The notes beneath the pieces are model-generated. The model did no database searches and was not told the DNA's origin. It saw only the letters and a program-made list of their open reading frames with translations. From positions 31,863 to 95,862 of the forward strand of contig NZ_BAFU01000246.1 of assembly GCF_000308495.1 (NCBI RefSeq): DNA of 64,000 nt, read 5' to 3'. The stretch comes from Nocardia brevicatena NBRC 12119 (GTDB lineage Bacteria; Actinomycetota; Actinomycetes; Mycobacteriales; Mycobacteriaceae). The position numbers and the translations under genes are program-made. Positions 36,029 through 45,074 of the stretch are shown here, piece by piece (position 1 is the stretch's first letter; every line of letters starts with the position of its first letter).

Positions 36029-37351
36029 ATGGCGGACATGCGAGTCGTGATCCAGCTCCGCCCCGCCGCCGATCTGATTTCTGCCGTGGCCGATTCCGCC
36101 GTCGCCGCGTCCGATGTGACCGGTGAACTGCCCGGATTCGCGCTCGACAACGCCTTTTCCCCGGTTCTGATACCGGACGCGGGCGCGAGAGAGATGAGCG
36201 AGTCGCCGCATCCGGGCGGCTCGTCGCTGCTGGTTCGCGGGGAGATCCCCGATGACGATTCCACTACCTTTACGGCGCTGTCCGATGCGCGGGGAGTCGT
36301 GGGGGTGTTCTCCGATCCGATCATCCAGCCGGTGCTCACCTGCGGCGGTGACGCCGCGGTCGGTGACTGGAAGGAGGTCGGCGCCCTGCTGCGTCGGGAG
36401 GATCTGGGTGCGGCCGGGCTCACCGGGGAAGGGGTGGCGGTGGCCATTCTGGACACCGGGATCAACGCGGCCAAGGTGAACGGGGTCAGTGGTGAGCGGA
36501 TCGATATTGATGTCGCGCGCAGTTGGAATCCGGCCGGGATCCCCGGAACCGCCGGTGAATTCGAGGTCGACCACGGCACCATGTGCGCGTTCGACGCGCT
36601 CATCGCCGCCCCGGAGGCGGTGTTCCTCGATATCCCGCTGCTGCGCAGCACCCGTGCGGGCAGTAGCCGAATGGACGGCCTGCTGTCCGACGCGCTCGCC
36701 GCGTTCGCCCATCTGCGCCGGGTGCTCACCGATCAGCCCGCCGACCGACGGGCGCTGGTGATCAGCAACAGCTGGGGATCGTTCTCGCCGCAATGGGATT
36801 TCCCGGTGGGGCAGCCCGGCAACTACTCCGACAACCCGGACCACCCGTTCAATGTGATCGTCGGTTCCCTGGACGCGGCGGGTGCCGATATCCTCTTCGC
36901 CGCCGGCAACTGCGGACGTGACTGCCCCGACGGGCGGTGCGCCTACCCGGACCGGCCGATATCCGGAGCCAACTCGCATCCGAGCGTGCTGTCGGTGGGC
37001 GGCGTCGACACCATAGGGCGGCGGGTGGGCTATTCGTCCCAGGGGCCGGGCCGGCTCTCGGAACACAAACCGGACATCTGCTCCTATACGCATTTCCTCG
37101 GTTCTACCGCGTTCGGTGCGAACGAACCCGATACCGGCACCTCGGCGTCCTGCCCGGTGCTGGCCGGTCTGGTGGGCGCGATCCGCACGAAATGGTCGGC
37201 GACCGCGCTGCCGCCGGCGAAGCTTCGGGAGCTTCTCTTCCGCACGGCGGCCGACAAGGGTGGCAACGGGTTCGACTACGATTACGGACACGGTATCGCC
37301 GACGCCGGCGCCATCCTCACCGAGCTCGAGAGAGTCGGCAGACGCGCGTAG
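36029..37351 (+). CDS. Subtilisin-like serine protease (S8), cytosolic
   Basis: S8 protease of 440 residues with the full catalytic triad: Asp142 (VAILDTGIN), His182 (DHGTMCA) and Ser372 in GTSASCP. The oxyanion region is AAGNCG. No signal peptide is present, so it acts inside the cell unless exported by another route. The first 120 residues are a non-catalytic N-domain ending FSDPIIQPVLTCGG, similar in flavour to an I9-type propeptide. GGGAGGG precedes ATG 36029; ATG 36038 is an alternative. A small propeptide-like partner follows after nine bases. Natural substrates are unknown. Confidence 0.85.
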   Translation: MADMRVVIQLRPAADLISAVADSAVAASDVTGELPGFALDNAFSPVLIPDAGAREMSESPHPGGSSLLVRGEIPDDDSTTFTALSDARGVVGVFSDPIIQPVLTCGGDAAVGDWKEVGALLRREDLGAAGLTGEGVAVAILDTGINAAKVNGVSGERIDIDVARSWNPAGIPGTAGEFEVDHGTMCAFDALIAAPEAVFLDIPLLRSTRAGSSRMDGLLSDALAAFAHLRRVLTDQPADRRALVISNSWGSFSPQWDFPVGQPGNYSDNPDHPFNVIVGSLDAAGADILFAAGNCGRDCPDGRCAYPDRPISGANSHPSVLSVGGVDTIGRRVGYSSQGPGRLSEHKPDICSYTHFLGSTAFGANEPDTGTSASCPVLAGLVGAIRTKWSATALPPAKLRELLFRTAADKGGNGFDYDYGHGIADAGAILTELERVGRRA

Positions 37352-37360
37352 CGTGGAGAT

Positions 37361-37600
37361 ATGCCACTGCTCACCATCAGGCTCCCCCAGGGCTCCGGGT
37401 TTGCCGACGCACTGCAAAAGCTACGGCTCGCCGAGGACGAGGTGGACCGCGACTACGGGCTGATCGAGGTCGATCCCGATTCGGGTCTGTTCGCGCTGCG
37501 GGTCAGCGACGCGGCGGCGAACCGGCTCACGGGGGACACCGCGGCGACGGTTTTCGCGGATCCGCGTATCGAACCCACCGAGGACCGGGAACCGCGCTGA
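37361..37600 (+). CDS. Small partner of the subtilase, propeptide-like
   Basis: A 79-residue protein starting MPLLTIRLPQGSGFADALQK and ending VFADPRIEPTEDREPR. Its pattern (beta strand, helix, LFALRVSDAAANRL, then F-A-D-P-R-I-E-P) recalls the I9 inhibitor/propeptide fold, and the end resembles the protease's own VFSDPIIQP segment. It starts nine bases after the protease stop with a GGAG site, so the two are an operon. It may fold, inhibit or gate the protease; that is inference. Confidence 0.65.
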   Translation: MPLLTIRLPQGSGFADALQKLRLAEDEVDRDYGLIEVDPDSGLFALRVSDAAANRLTGDTAATVFADPRIEPTEDREPR

Positions 37601-37728
37601 GCCGGGACTCGGCCGCGCGGGACGCGTCGCACCACCGCCGATCCGGTGGCGAGTATGGCCGAATATCGCGGTCCGCTGGGTCGGTACCGCCCTACAGTGG
37701 AGACAGGGGCAGAAGTGAGGAGCTTCGC

Positions 37729-39195
37729 ATGGGTGGGAACGGCCGGCTTTCGGTTCTCGTGATCGGTGCCGGTTTCGGCGGGATCGGGGTGGCGATCGAG
37801 CTACGCCGCGACGGGTTCGACGACATCACCATCCTGGAGAAGGCGGACGACCTGGGCGGGGTGTGGCGGGAGAACACCTACCCCGGTGCCGCCTGCGATG
37901 TCCCGTCTCCGTTGTACTCCTATTCCTTCGAACCGAAGCCGGACTGGCCGCAGCGCTACTCCGGACAGGCCGCCATCCACGACTACCTCAGGGGCGTGGC
38001 CCGGCGGCACGGGCTGCTCGAGCGAATCGAGTTCGGCACAGAGGTCACCGAGGCCGAGTTCGACGAGAAGGCCGGACGATGGAGTATCCGCACCGCCGAC
38101 GGTGTCACCCGTACCGCGGAGGTGCTGATCTCCGCGGTGGGACAGCTGTCGCGTCCCGCCATGCCCACCATTCCCGGCGTCGAGACGTTCGCCGGACCCT
38201 CCTTCCACTCCGCGCTCTGGGATCACGATGTGGATCTCACCGGTAAACGGGTGGCGAACATCGGCACCGGGGCCAGCGCCATCCAATACATTCCGGCCAT
38301 CCAGCCGCGGGTCGCGCGGTTGACCGTATTCCAGCGCACCGCGCCCTGGATCCTGCCGAAGTTCGATACCGACTATTCGCCGATCCAGCACAAATTGTTC
38401 GCCAGGATTCCCGGCACGCTGTTGCTGGAGCGTCTCGGCTGGTGGTCGATCGCGGAGGTTTCCTCCCTCGGACTCGTCGACGCCCCGTGGATCGCCAAGG
38501 TGGTGTCCCGGATCTGCGCAGAGCACCTGCGCAGGACCGTCGAGGACCCGCAATTGCGCGCCGAACTCACCCCCGACTATCCGGTGGCCTGTAAACGCAT
38601 CCTGTTCTCCAGCGACTACTACCCGGCACTCACCCGGCCGAATGTGACCGTGGAAACCGCGCCGATCGCCGAGATCACCCCCAGGGGTGTGCGCACCGCC
38701 GACGGCCGGCTGTACGAGGCCGATGCGATCATCTACGGCACCGGGTTCAAGGGCACCGAATTCCTGTGGCCGATGCGCGTCCGCGGCCGCGGTGGTCGGG
38801 AACTCGCCGATGTCTGGTCCGAGGGCGCGCACGCCTACTACGGGATGGCGGTACCGGAATTCCCGAACCTGTTCCTGGTGTACGGGCCGAACACCAATCT
38901 CGGCGTGGGCTCCATCATCTACATGATCGAATCCCAGTCCCGATATATCCGCCAGGCCCTGCGCCTGCTCGTCGACAACCCCGGTCATGTGCTCGAGGTC
39001 CGTGCCGACATCGAGCACGAGTTCAACGAGGCATTGCAGCGGCGGCTCGGCCGCAGCGTGTGGAATTTCTGCACCAGCTGGTACCGCACCGCGGCCGGGC
39101 GGATCACCAACAACTGGCCGGGCACGGTCACGAGCTACCGTCGCCGCGTTCGCACCCTCGATCCGGACGACTACACCCTCACTCCCGCGGCCTGA
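37729..39195 (+). CDS. Flavin monooxygenase, Baeyer-Villiger type
   Basis: FAD- and NADPH-dependent class B monooxygenase of 488 residues. The FAD motif is VIGAGFGGIG, the NADPH motif is NIGTGASAIQ, and the Baeyer-Villiger fingerprint FxGxxxHxxxW-D is present as FAGPSFHSALWD. It would insert oxygen next to a ketone to give an ester or lactone. ATG 37729 has GAGGAG upstream; the open frame extends further but lacks family sequence. It sits alone, about 900 bases before the catabolic island, and may feed it. Confidence 0.88.
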   Translation: MGGNGRLSVLVIGAGFGGIGVAIELRRDGFDDITILEKADDLGGVWRENTYPGAACDVPSPLYSYSFEPKPDWPQRYSGQAAIHDYLRGVARRHGLLERIEFGTEVTEAEFDEKAGRWSIRTADGVTRTAEVLISAVGQLSRPAMPTIPGVETFAGPSFHSALWDHDVDLTGKRVANIGTGASAIQYIPAIQPRVARLTVFQRTAPWILPKFDTDYSPIQHKLFARIPGTLLLERLGWWSIAEVSSLGLVDAPWIAKVVSRICAEHLRRTVEDPQLRAELTPDYPVACKRILFSSDYYPALTRPNVTVETAPIAEITPRGVRTADGRLYEADAIIYGTGFKGTEFLWPMRVRGRGGRELADVWSEGAHAYYGMAVPEFPNLFLVYGPNTNLGVGSIIYMIESQSRYIRQALRLLVDNPGHVLEVRADIEHEFNEALQRRLGRSVWNFCTSWYRTAAGRITNNWPGTVTSYRRRVRTLDPDDYTLTPAA

Positions 39196-39484
39196 CCACG
39201 CCCGAGTGCGCGATCCGGTGGAGTGGGCCATGCCGCGACCCGACGGAGGTCGGGCCGGGCGACGGCGTGTGGGTCGGTTGCGCCGACGCGACGGTGTACC
39301 GTTGCCACCGACCCGAAGCGGCCCGGTTTCGTTTTTCGGATGGCGGCAGGCCGAAGTCTTCGCCGACTGTGCTGTGGAAGCGGCAAACGACAGTAAGGCT
39401 GGGTATATGAGCGTGGCGTAGCCGATGTCCGCCACCGGCTGCCCGGCCGGGTGAAACAGGGTCGACCGGGATGGAGGTGTTGGG

Positions 39485-39960
39485 ATGACCGACGCGCCGG
39501 TGGCGAGGGACGGGAACGACGGTGTTTCCCACGGTGCGGGGCTCGCCTGGGAGGCCGAGTTGCCCGATCTCGTGGCCGCACTCACCGAACGGCTCCCGAC
39601 GGATGTCATGGTCGGTGTGACCGTGTGGACCGGGGAGGAACTCCGGGTGGCCGCCTGGACCTCGCTCAGTGCCAAAATTGGCCGAGGAAGCCCAGATCAT
39701 CGCGGGTGTCTCCCCGAACCGGGACGCCCTCGTCTCCGGCAGGTTCCTCGAGGTGGGCGATCTGCACGAGGTGTCACGGTGGGCCGAATGCGCGGCGGAG
39801 CTACGGCTGCTGGGCCTACGGTCGGTGATCCTCTCACCGTCCTATACCGGGCTCCGCGCGCACCCGGGCCTGGACGCGCTCGCCGCCGCGGTCGCCGCAG
39901 GGCACTGCGATCCCTGTACCGCGGCCGAGACGCTGTCGTCATCGACGGAGCTTCCACCTG
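39485..39960 (+). pseudogene. GAF-domain regulator remnant
   Basis: From ATG 39485 the sequence reads a GAF-like start (LVAALTERLPTDVMVGVTVW) that shifts frame near 39665 and continues as PKLAEEAQIIAGVSPNRDAL to VILSPSYTGLRAHPGLDALA in another frame. The usual C-terminal ANTAR RNA-binding domain is missing. Frameshift plus truncation indicate a remnant. Confidence 0.55.
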
Positions 39961-40062
39961 ATGAGATCGCCATCGGTTCTCGGAGCGCGGCCGGGGATCG
40001 GGGGGAAACGCATGGTAACCGCGCTCGGGCGATATCACCGCGCACCATAAAGAAGCCTTTAT

Positions 40063-40074
40063 ATCATGAGCAAT
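40063..40074. promoter_or_regulatory. ATCATGAGCAAT motif, copy A
   Basis: This 12-base motif is identical to one at 42133-42144 and matches 10 of 12 bases at 54275-54286. It lies 62 bases upstream of the LLM oxidoreductase. The core TCATGA is palindromic. All three copies precede genes of the catabolic island, so it is a candidate site for the island regulator, possibly the GntR/FadR protein at 41174. Confidence 0.4.
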
Positions 40075-40135
40075 TCCGACTATCGTGTCGTATCGAGCGG
40101 TTGGTGCCGGCTCATGCGTGGAGACAGGAGTGTCA

Positions 40136-41029
40136 GTGGCGTCCATTGGTTTGAGCGCCTACGGGATGACCGGGGCGGAGCTCGTCGAACTCGCCGTGGC
40201 CGCGGACGCGGTCGGGTTCGACGCGCTCTGGGTCGGTGAGCATGTGCTCAGGCCGGTGGCCCAAGCGAGCGGACACCCCTCGACCGGGACGGTCCAGCAC
40301 CATTCGGGTCCGCTCATCGCTCCCGAGACGGAGCTGACCGACCCGCTGGTCGTGCACGCGGCGATCACCGCGCGCACCCATCGGATCAAGCTGGGCACGG
40401 CCGTCTACCTGGCGCCGTTGCGGCATCCGCTGCATACGGCGCGGAGCACGATCACCCTGCAGGAGCTCAGCGGTGGCCGACTGCTCCTCGGGGTGGGAGC
40501 CGGCTGGCTCGAGGAGGAGTTCGACGCGTTCGGCGTACCGTTCCGTACCCGCGTATCGCGGACCGAGGAGTGTCTCGAGGTTCTGCGTGCGGCGTGGTCC
40601 GGGACCGTTTTCTCGTACGAGGGGCGGCACTTCCGTTTCGACGCGGTGCAGGTGCATCCGCGTCGGGTCGATATCCCGGCGATACTCGGCGGCAACGGCC
40701 CGGCCGCCCTGACCCGTGCCGCTCGTCTCGGGGACGGGTGGTTCACCTCGGGAACCCCCTCGTTCGACGAGGCGCGGCAACTGGTGCGTGAGGTTCACCG
40801 GCATCGCGCGGACGCGGGGGCGACGGGTGCGTTCACCTGCTATGTTCGCGCCGCCGCCCCCGATATCGCCGAATTACGGCGTTATCGGGACCACGGCATG
40901 GACGATCTCGTACTGTGGGCCGACACGGTGTGGCGGGGCCGCACCCTCGACGAGCGTCGCGACAACCTGGCCGCATTCGCCGGAAGCGCCGGTCTCGTTC
41001 CGGTAGCCTCCTCCCGAGTGGCGGGGTAG
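40136..41029 (+). CDS. LLM-class F420-dependent oxidoreductase
   Basis: Luciferase-like TIM-barrel oxidoreductase of the F420-dependent actinobacterial subgroup (FDALWVGEHVLRP, RTHRIKLGTAVYLAPLRHPL, LLLGVGAGWLEEEFDAFG, LGGNGPAALTRAARLGDGW). GTG 40136 is chosen because AGGAG lies just upstream, giving 297 residues. It opens the catabolic island and is followed by the FadR-type regulator. The substrate is unknown. Confidence 0.82.
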   Translation: MASIGLSAYGMTGAELVELAVAADAVGFDALWVGEHVLRPVAQASGHPSTGTVQHHSGPLIAPETELTDPLVVHAAITARTHRIKLGTAVYLAPLRHPLHTARSTITLQELSGGRLLLGVGAGWLEEEFDAFGVPFRTRVSRTEECLEVLRAAWSGTVFSYEGRHFRFDAVQVHPRRVDIPAILGGNGPAALTRAARLGDGWFTSGTPSFDEARQLVREVHRHRADAGATGAFTCYVRAAAPDIAELRRYRDHGMDDLVLWADTVWRGRTLDERRDNLAAFAGSAGLVPVASSRVAG

Positions 41030-41173
41030 TGACGTGAAACCCGTTCGTAGGGTTGTGGTCGCGTCACGGGAGCCGGTGATGCGCCGGTGAGACGTGGGAG
41101 GGTGAAGGTGCGGAATTCCGAAGGGCGTTCGTCTCGGCGGGACGACGGTGCGCGGGACGCGCGCCGGCAGGAT

Positions 41174-41935
41174 ATGGACGGGAGTGGATCGAATTCCCGG
41201 GGCGAAGTGTCACTGCTGCGTCCGCTCAAGGCCGCGGAAGCCGTAGCGCGCACCATCGTGGGCGAAATCCAGAGTCAACGGCTGCCGCCGGGCGCAGGCC
41301 TGCCGTCCGAAGCTGCGATGCTGGAGAAGTACGGGGTCAGCCGCGAGTCCCTCCGGGAGGGACTGCGGCTGCTCGAGGTGCAGGGAATGATCACCATTCG
41401 CCGCGGGCCCGGCGGCGGTCCGTTCGTCGGATCGGTGGATGCCGCACACCTGGGTAGGGTTTCGGCGCTGTTCTACAACATGGCCGGAGCGACCTACGAG
41501 GAGCTGTTGGGATCGTGGGTCTGGGCGGAGGCGGAGCTGGCCGAGCGTGCGGCCCGCAATCCCGATGCCGAGCTGCGGGCCGCACGCATGGAACCTTTCC
41601 TGCACGAGCACGATCACACCCCGGATGGGCTTGGCTCGTATCTCGAGCGGCATGCGGGGTTCCATCACGCGGTCGCGGGGTTGGCGGGCAATCGAGTGCT
41701 CGCGTTGAGCCTGCAGACCTACGGCCAGATCGTGGCGCACCATGTCGCGGTTCTCACCGATCCGCGTCAGTTGCGCGATGTCCTCGTCGACGACCATCTG
41801 CACATAGCGAAGGCGGTCATGCTGGGTCGTCCCCGACAGGCACGTGACCGGATGGGCAGTCATCTGCGCGGTGTCGCGGACTACTGCCGGGACCGACTGG
41901 AGATTCCGCTGGACTCGCCGATCGAATGGTTGTAG
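41174..41935 (+). CDS. GntR/FadR-family regulator
   Basis: A winged-helix regulator with an N-terminal GntR domain (LPSEAAMLEKYGVSRESLRE, LEVQGMITIRRGPGGGPFVG) and a C-terminal FadR/FCD-type all-helical effector domain with His/Asp candidates for metal or ligand (HAGFHHAVAG, DDHLHIAKAV). ATG 41174 with GGCAGGA is taken; a GTG at 41087 would add 29 residues. It sits between two copies of the ATCATGAGCAAT motif and is the obvious local regulator of the island. Confidence 0.82.
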   Translation: MDGSGSNSRGEVSLLRPLKAAEAVARTIVGEIQSQRLPPGAGLPSEAAMLEKYGVSRESLREGLRLLEVQGMITIRRGPGGGPFVGSVDAAHLGRVSALFYNMAGATYEELLGSWVWAEAELAERAARNPDAELRAARMEPFLHEHDHTPDGLGSYLERHAGFHHAVAGLAGNRVLALSLQTYGQIVAHHVAVLTDPRQLRDVLVDDHLHIAKAVMLGRPRQARDRMGSHLRGVADYCRDRLEIPLDSPIEWL

Positions 41936-42299
41936 CCCGCTCGTAGGGCTGTCGCTTGCGGCCCGAGGTGTCGCGTTCGTCTCTCGCAGCCGGTGGCGTT
42001 TCCGCGCCACCGGCTTTTTCATGCCTGGTCATGGCCGGTTTCCGGCGATCGTGCCGACCGGCTCGGCCCGGGTGAACATCTCGCCATAAACCTCATAAAG
42101 AATATTGCACCAAGCGCTTGACTTTCAAGTTCATCATGAGCAATATGGTCTGCAGGCGAGAGCGAGTGACACCGATCACAAGCCGACCGCCCGGTCGATT
42201 CCCGCATTGATACGGGACAACTCCACCGAACACATGTCTGCCCGGACGCCTTTTCCGGCGCAGTCGTACACACATGCCCGATCAGCGCAGGAGGCGCAT
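41936..42299. other. Promoter region of the catabolic operon
   Basis: A gene-free 364 bases with an AT-rich block (about 42090-42150) that includes motif copy B at 42133-42144. It probably holds the main promoter for the long plus-strand operon that starts at 42300. Confidence 0.5.
42133..42144. promoter_or_regulatory. ATCATGAGCAAT motif, copy B
   Basis: Exact second copy of the motif seen at 40063-40074, in the AT-rich promoter region of the SDR-ferredoxin-P450 operon. Both copies also have CATAAAGAA a short distance upstream, so more than the 12 bases is shared. Confidence 0.45.
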
Positions 42300-43133
42300 A
42301 TGAAGCGGTTGGACGGCAAGGTCGCATTCATCACCGGAGCCGCACGCGGTCAGGGACGAACGCACGCCGTACGACTCGCGCAGGACGGTGCCGACATCGT
42401 CGCGGTGGACCTGTGCCGGCAGCAGCCCAACCTCGACTATTCGCAGGGCACCCCCGATGATCTGGCGAAAACCGTCCGGCTGGTCGAGCAGGAGGGCCGC
42501 CGTATCCTCGCCCGGGCCGCCGACGTTCGCGATCTCACCTCGCTACAGTCGGTCGTCGACGAAGCGCTCACCGAATTCGGTCGAATCGATATCCTCGTAT
42601 CGAACGCGGGTATCTCGAATCAGGGACAGGTCGTCGGCCTGACCGACCGGCAATGGACCGATATCGTCGATACGAATCTGATCGGCGCATGGCATGCCTG
42701 CCGCGCTGTCCTGCCCTCGATGATCGAGCGCGGTGAAGGCGGCTCCGTCATCTTCGTCAGTTCCACCGTCGGCCTGCGCGGCGCGCCGGGCCAGTCCCAT
42801 TACGCGGCGTCCAAGCACGGACTGCAGGGGTTGATGCTGTCGCTGGCGAACGAAGTCGGTCCGCACAATATCCGCGTCAATTCGGTCAACCCGGGCGCGG
42901 TGAACACCCCCATGGCGATCAATGAAAGCCTGCTCCGGATGTTCCTCCCGCATCTGGACAACCCGACCCCCGAAGATGCCGCCGAACTGTTCGCACAGTT
43001 GACCCTTCTGCCGATTCCGTGGGTCGAACCCGAGGACGTCAGCAACGCCGTCGCGTGGCTGGCCTCCGACGAGGCTCGATACATCCACGGTGTGGCCATC
43101 CCGGTCGACGGCGGGCAGTTGGCGCGGGCCTAG
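42300..43133 (+). CDS. Mycofactocin-coupled SDR oxidoreductase
   Basis: Short-chain dehydrogenase of 277 residues in the subgroup that keeps its nicotinamide bound and uses mycofactocin as redox partner. Hallmarks are ITGAARGQGRTHAVRLAQDG, the DDLAKTVRLVEQEGRRI insertion and ADVRD. Catalytic Tyr and Lys are in SHYAASKHG. AGGAGG precedes ATG 42300. It is the first gene before ferredoxin and P450, so it probably oxidises the alcohol made by the P450. Confidence 0.88.
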   Translation: MKRLDGKVAFITGAARGQGRTHAVRLAQDGADIVAVDLCRQQPNLDYSQGTPDDLAKTVRLVEQEGRRILARAADVRDLTSLQSVVDEALTEFGRIDILVSNAGISNQGQVVGLTDRQWTDIVDTNLIGAWHACRAVLPSMIERGEGGSVIFVSSTVGLRGAPGQSHYAASKHGLQGLMLSLANEVGPHNIRVNSVNPGAVNTPMAINESLLRMFLPHLDNPTPEDAAELFAQLTLLPIPWVEPEDVSNAVAWLASDEARYIHGVAIPVDGGQLARA

Positions 43134-43143
43134 GAGAAACACG

Positions 43144-43332
43144 ATGACGAAGATCTCGGTCGACAACGACTACTGCCAGGCGCACGGACGCTGCTATGCG
43201 CGGTTCCCGGAGCTGTTCCGCGCGGACGAGGGGGGATACGCCGTTGTCACGGGGAACGGCACGCTACCCAACGGTATCGACGGCACCGAGGTGACCGGTA
43301 TCTGCCCTGAAGCCGCCATCACCGAGGCGTGA
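43144..43332 (+). CDS. P450-associated 3Fe-4S-type ferredoxin
   Basis: A 62-residue ferredoxin with CQAHGRC near residue 11 and CPEAA near the C-terminus. The His in place of a cysteine in the first motif is typical of actinobacterial P450 ferredoxins with three cysteine ligands. It lies between the SDR and the P450 and should pass electrons from a reductase (perhaps the one at 45075) to the P450. AGGAGA precedes ATG 43144. Confidence 0.85.
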   Translation: MTKISVDNDYCQAHGRCYARFPELFRADEGGYAVVTGNGTLPNGIDGTEVTGICPEAAITEA

Positions 43333-43348
43333 GAGAAGAGGACCGAAA

Positions 43349-44575
43349 ATGACCGAGCAACTGCAGACGTCGGCGCCCGAATCCACCGGCTGCCCGATCG
43401 ATATGTGGTCCGAGGAGTTCAACCAGAACTTCTGGACGGAGATCAACCGGATGCAGGCCCGCGACACACTGGCGGTGCATACCCAGGGCGAAACCCCCTG
43501 CTATGTCGCCACCCGTTACGAGGACGTCTTCAAGATCCTGCGGGACTGGAAGCGCTTCTCCTCCGAGGGCGGGGTCGCGATCCTCGGACACGACAATCGC
43601 GCCGAGCCGCCGAAGAACGAAGGGCGTTTCCTTCCGGAAGACCTGGACCCGCCCGCCCAGACCGACTGGCGCAAACTCCTCAACCCGGAACTTACCGAGG
43701 AGAAGATGCGCCGGTTCGTGCCGGCGATCACCCGGGAAATCGATGAATTCCTCGACGCCGGAATCGCGGCGGGCAGCTTCCGGGTCATGGAAGACTTCCT
43801 ACGTCCGCTGCAGCTGCGCGCGGTGTTCTCGAACCTGCTCAACCTCGAGGGCGACCGTATTGATGTCTGGATGAAGTGGGCGCACGACATCTTCGTCGGC
43901 GAAACCGCGGAGGAATCCGAGACGGCGTATGTGAGCCTCTATTCCGCGATCGAGGAACTGGTGCGGGAACGGACCGAGCACCCGCTCGACGACGACCTGG
44001 CGAGCATGGTGTGCCAGGTGAAGGAGATCGCCGGCCGCGAACCCACCCTGGCCGAACGTGTCGCGGTGGTGCTCCCCCTCTCGATCGCCGGCCTGGAGTC
44101 GACCGGCACCGTACTGGGTGGCACGCTGCACCATCTCGCGACCCACCCCGACGATCTCGCCGAACTCGTCGCCGATCCCTCGCTGATCCCGAACGCGGTG
44201 GAAGAGGGCCTGCGCATGTTCGCCAACGTCACGGTGCTGCAGCGCACCACGACCTGTCCCGTCTCCCTCGGTAGTACCGAGCTCGACGCCGGCGCCAAAG
44301 TCTGGACCTCCTACAACGGCGCCAACCGCGACCCCGCTAAGTTCGCGGACCCGCACAGCTGGGACCTGCACCGCAAGGACAAGAACCATCTCGCGTTCAG
44401 CATCGGACCCCACCGCTGCCTCGGGTCGAACTTCGCCCGCGTCATGATGATCACGGTCCTGGAGCGAATCGTCGAGAAGATGCCGCGGTTCGCCCTGGCC
44501 GAGGGACAGCAGGTGCAGCACCACTCGATGCCCACTCGCGGCATCCACGAATTCGTCGTCACCGTCCTGCCCTAG
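43349..44575 (+). CDS. Cytochrome P450
   Basis: Soluble bacterial P450 of 408 residues. The I-helix has SIAGLESTG, the K-helix EXXR is EEGLR, and the haem loop is FSIGPHRCLG with Cys357. It starts 16 bases after the ferredoxin stop. Hydroxylation of a hydrophobic terpenoid or steroid-like substrate is the likely first step of the island; the substrate cannot be read from sequence. Confidence 0.9.
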   Translation: MTEQLQTSAPESTGCPIDMWSEEFNQNFWTEINRMQARDTLAVHTQGETPCYVATRYEDVFKILRDWKRFSSEGGVAILGHDNRAEPPKNEGRFLPEDLDPPAQTDWRKLLNPELTEEKMRRFVPAITREIDEFLDAGIAAGSFRVMEDFLRPLQLRAVFSNLLNLEGDRIDVWMKWAHDIFVGETAEESETAYVSLYSAIEELVRERTEHPLDDDLASMVCQVKEIAGREPTLAERVAVVLPLSIAGLESTGTVLGGTLHHLATHPDDLAELVADPSLIPNAVEEGLRMFANVTVLQRTTTCPVSLGSTELDAGAKVWTSYNGANRDPAKFADPHSWDLHRKDKNHLAFSIGPHRCLGSNFARVMMITVLERIVEKMPRFALAEGQQVQHHSMPTRGIHEFVVTVLP

Positions 44576-44608
44576 CGAGTCCTCGCCCAAGCCGTCAAGG
44601 AACCGACA

Positions 44609-44995
44609 ATGAGCAATACCGATCCCGAAGAACTGCTGTCGCTGGCCCTTCGCGTCGTCGACGCCTGGAACCGCCTCGATATCGATGCGCTGCGCGACCT
44701 GGTCGACGAGAACGTCGTGGTCGTCCACCAGAACCGGGGCGTCGCGGCCAAAGGACGCGATCTGATGCTGCAGACCGTGCAACAGATGAGCGAGGTGTTC
44801 CCCGACCGGCACATCGGGGAAACGACCCGGTGGGCGACCACCGGCAACTCGGTCATGCGCGAGACCACCTGGCAGGGGACCGCGACGGCCGACGTACCGG
44901 GCTTCGGCAAGGCCGGTGAGTTCTGCAAGCTCAACGTGCTGTCGATCATGAGCTTCGACAACGGCCGGTTGACCGAGTGGTGCGACTACGGATGA
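44609..44995 (+). CDS. SnoaL/NTF2-like protein
   Basis: A 128-residue protein of the SnoaL-like NTF2 fold (VDAWNRLDIDALRDLVDENV, DRHIGETTRW, LSIMSFDNGRLTEWCDYG). Members act as cyclases, isomerases or hydratases of small hydrophobic compounds. It lies between the P450 and the reductase. Exact reaction unknown. Confidence 0.8.
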   Translation: MSNTDPEELLSLALRVVDAWNRLDIDALRDLVDENVVVVHQNRGVAAKGRDLMLQTVQQMSEVFPDRHIGETTRWATTGNSVMRETTWQGTATADVPGFGKAGEFCKLNVLSIMSFDNGRLTEWCDYG

Positions 44996-45074
44996 CAGTC
45001 CCGGTGCCCGGGGCGTCGACGGCTCGTCGGCGCCCCGGGCGCATTCTCCTCGGATCCGCCCCTCGGAAGTGACC

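Noticed and set aside
35174-37417. A 747-codon open frame on the minus strand
   Set aside because: It lies antisense to the subtilase and its partner, whose catalytic motifs are unmistakable. Long antisense frames are common in high-GC DNA. Only its last part (about 35250-35480) shows coding character and is listed as a remnant.
37801-39675. A 624-codon minus-strand frame
   Set aside because: Antisense shadow of the Baeyer-Villiger monooxygenase; no domain and no usable start.
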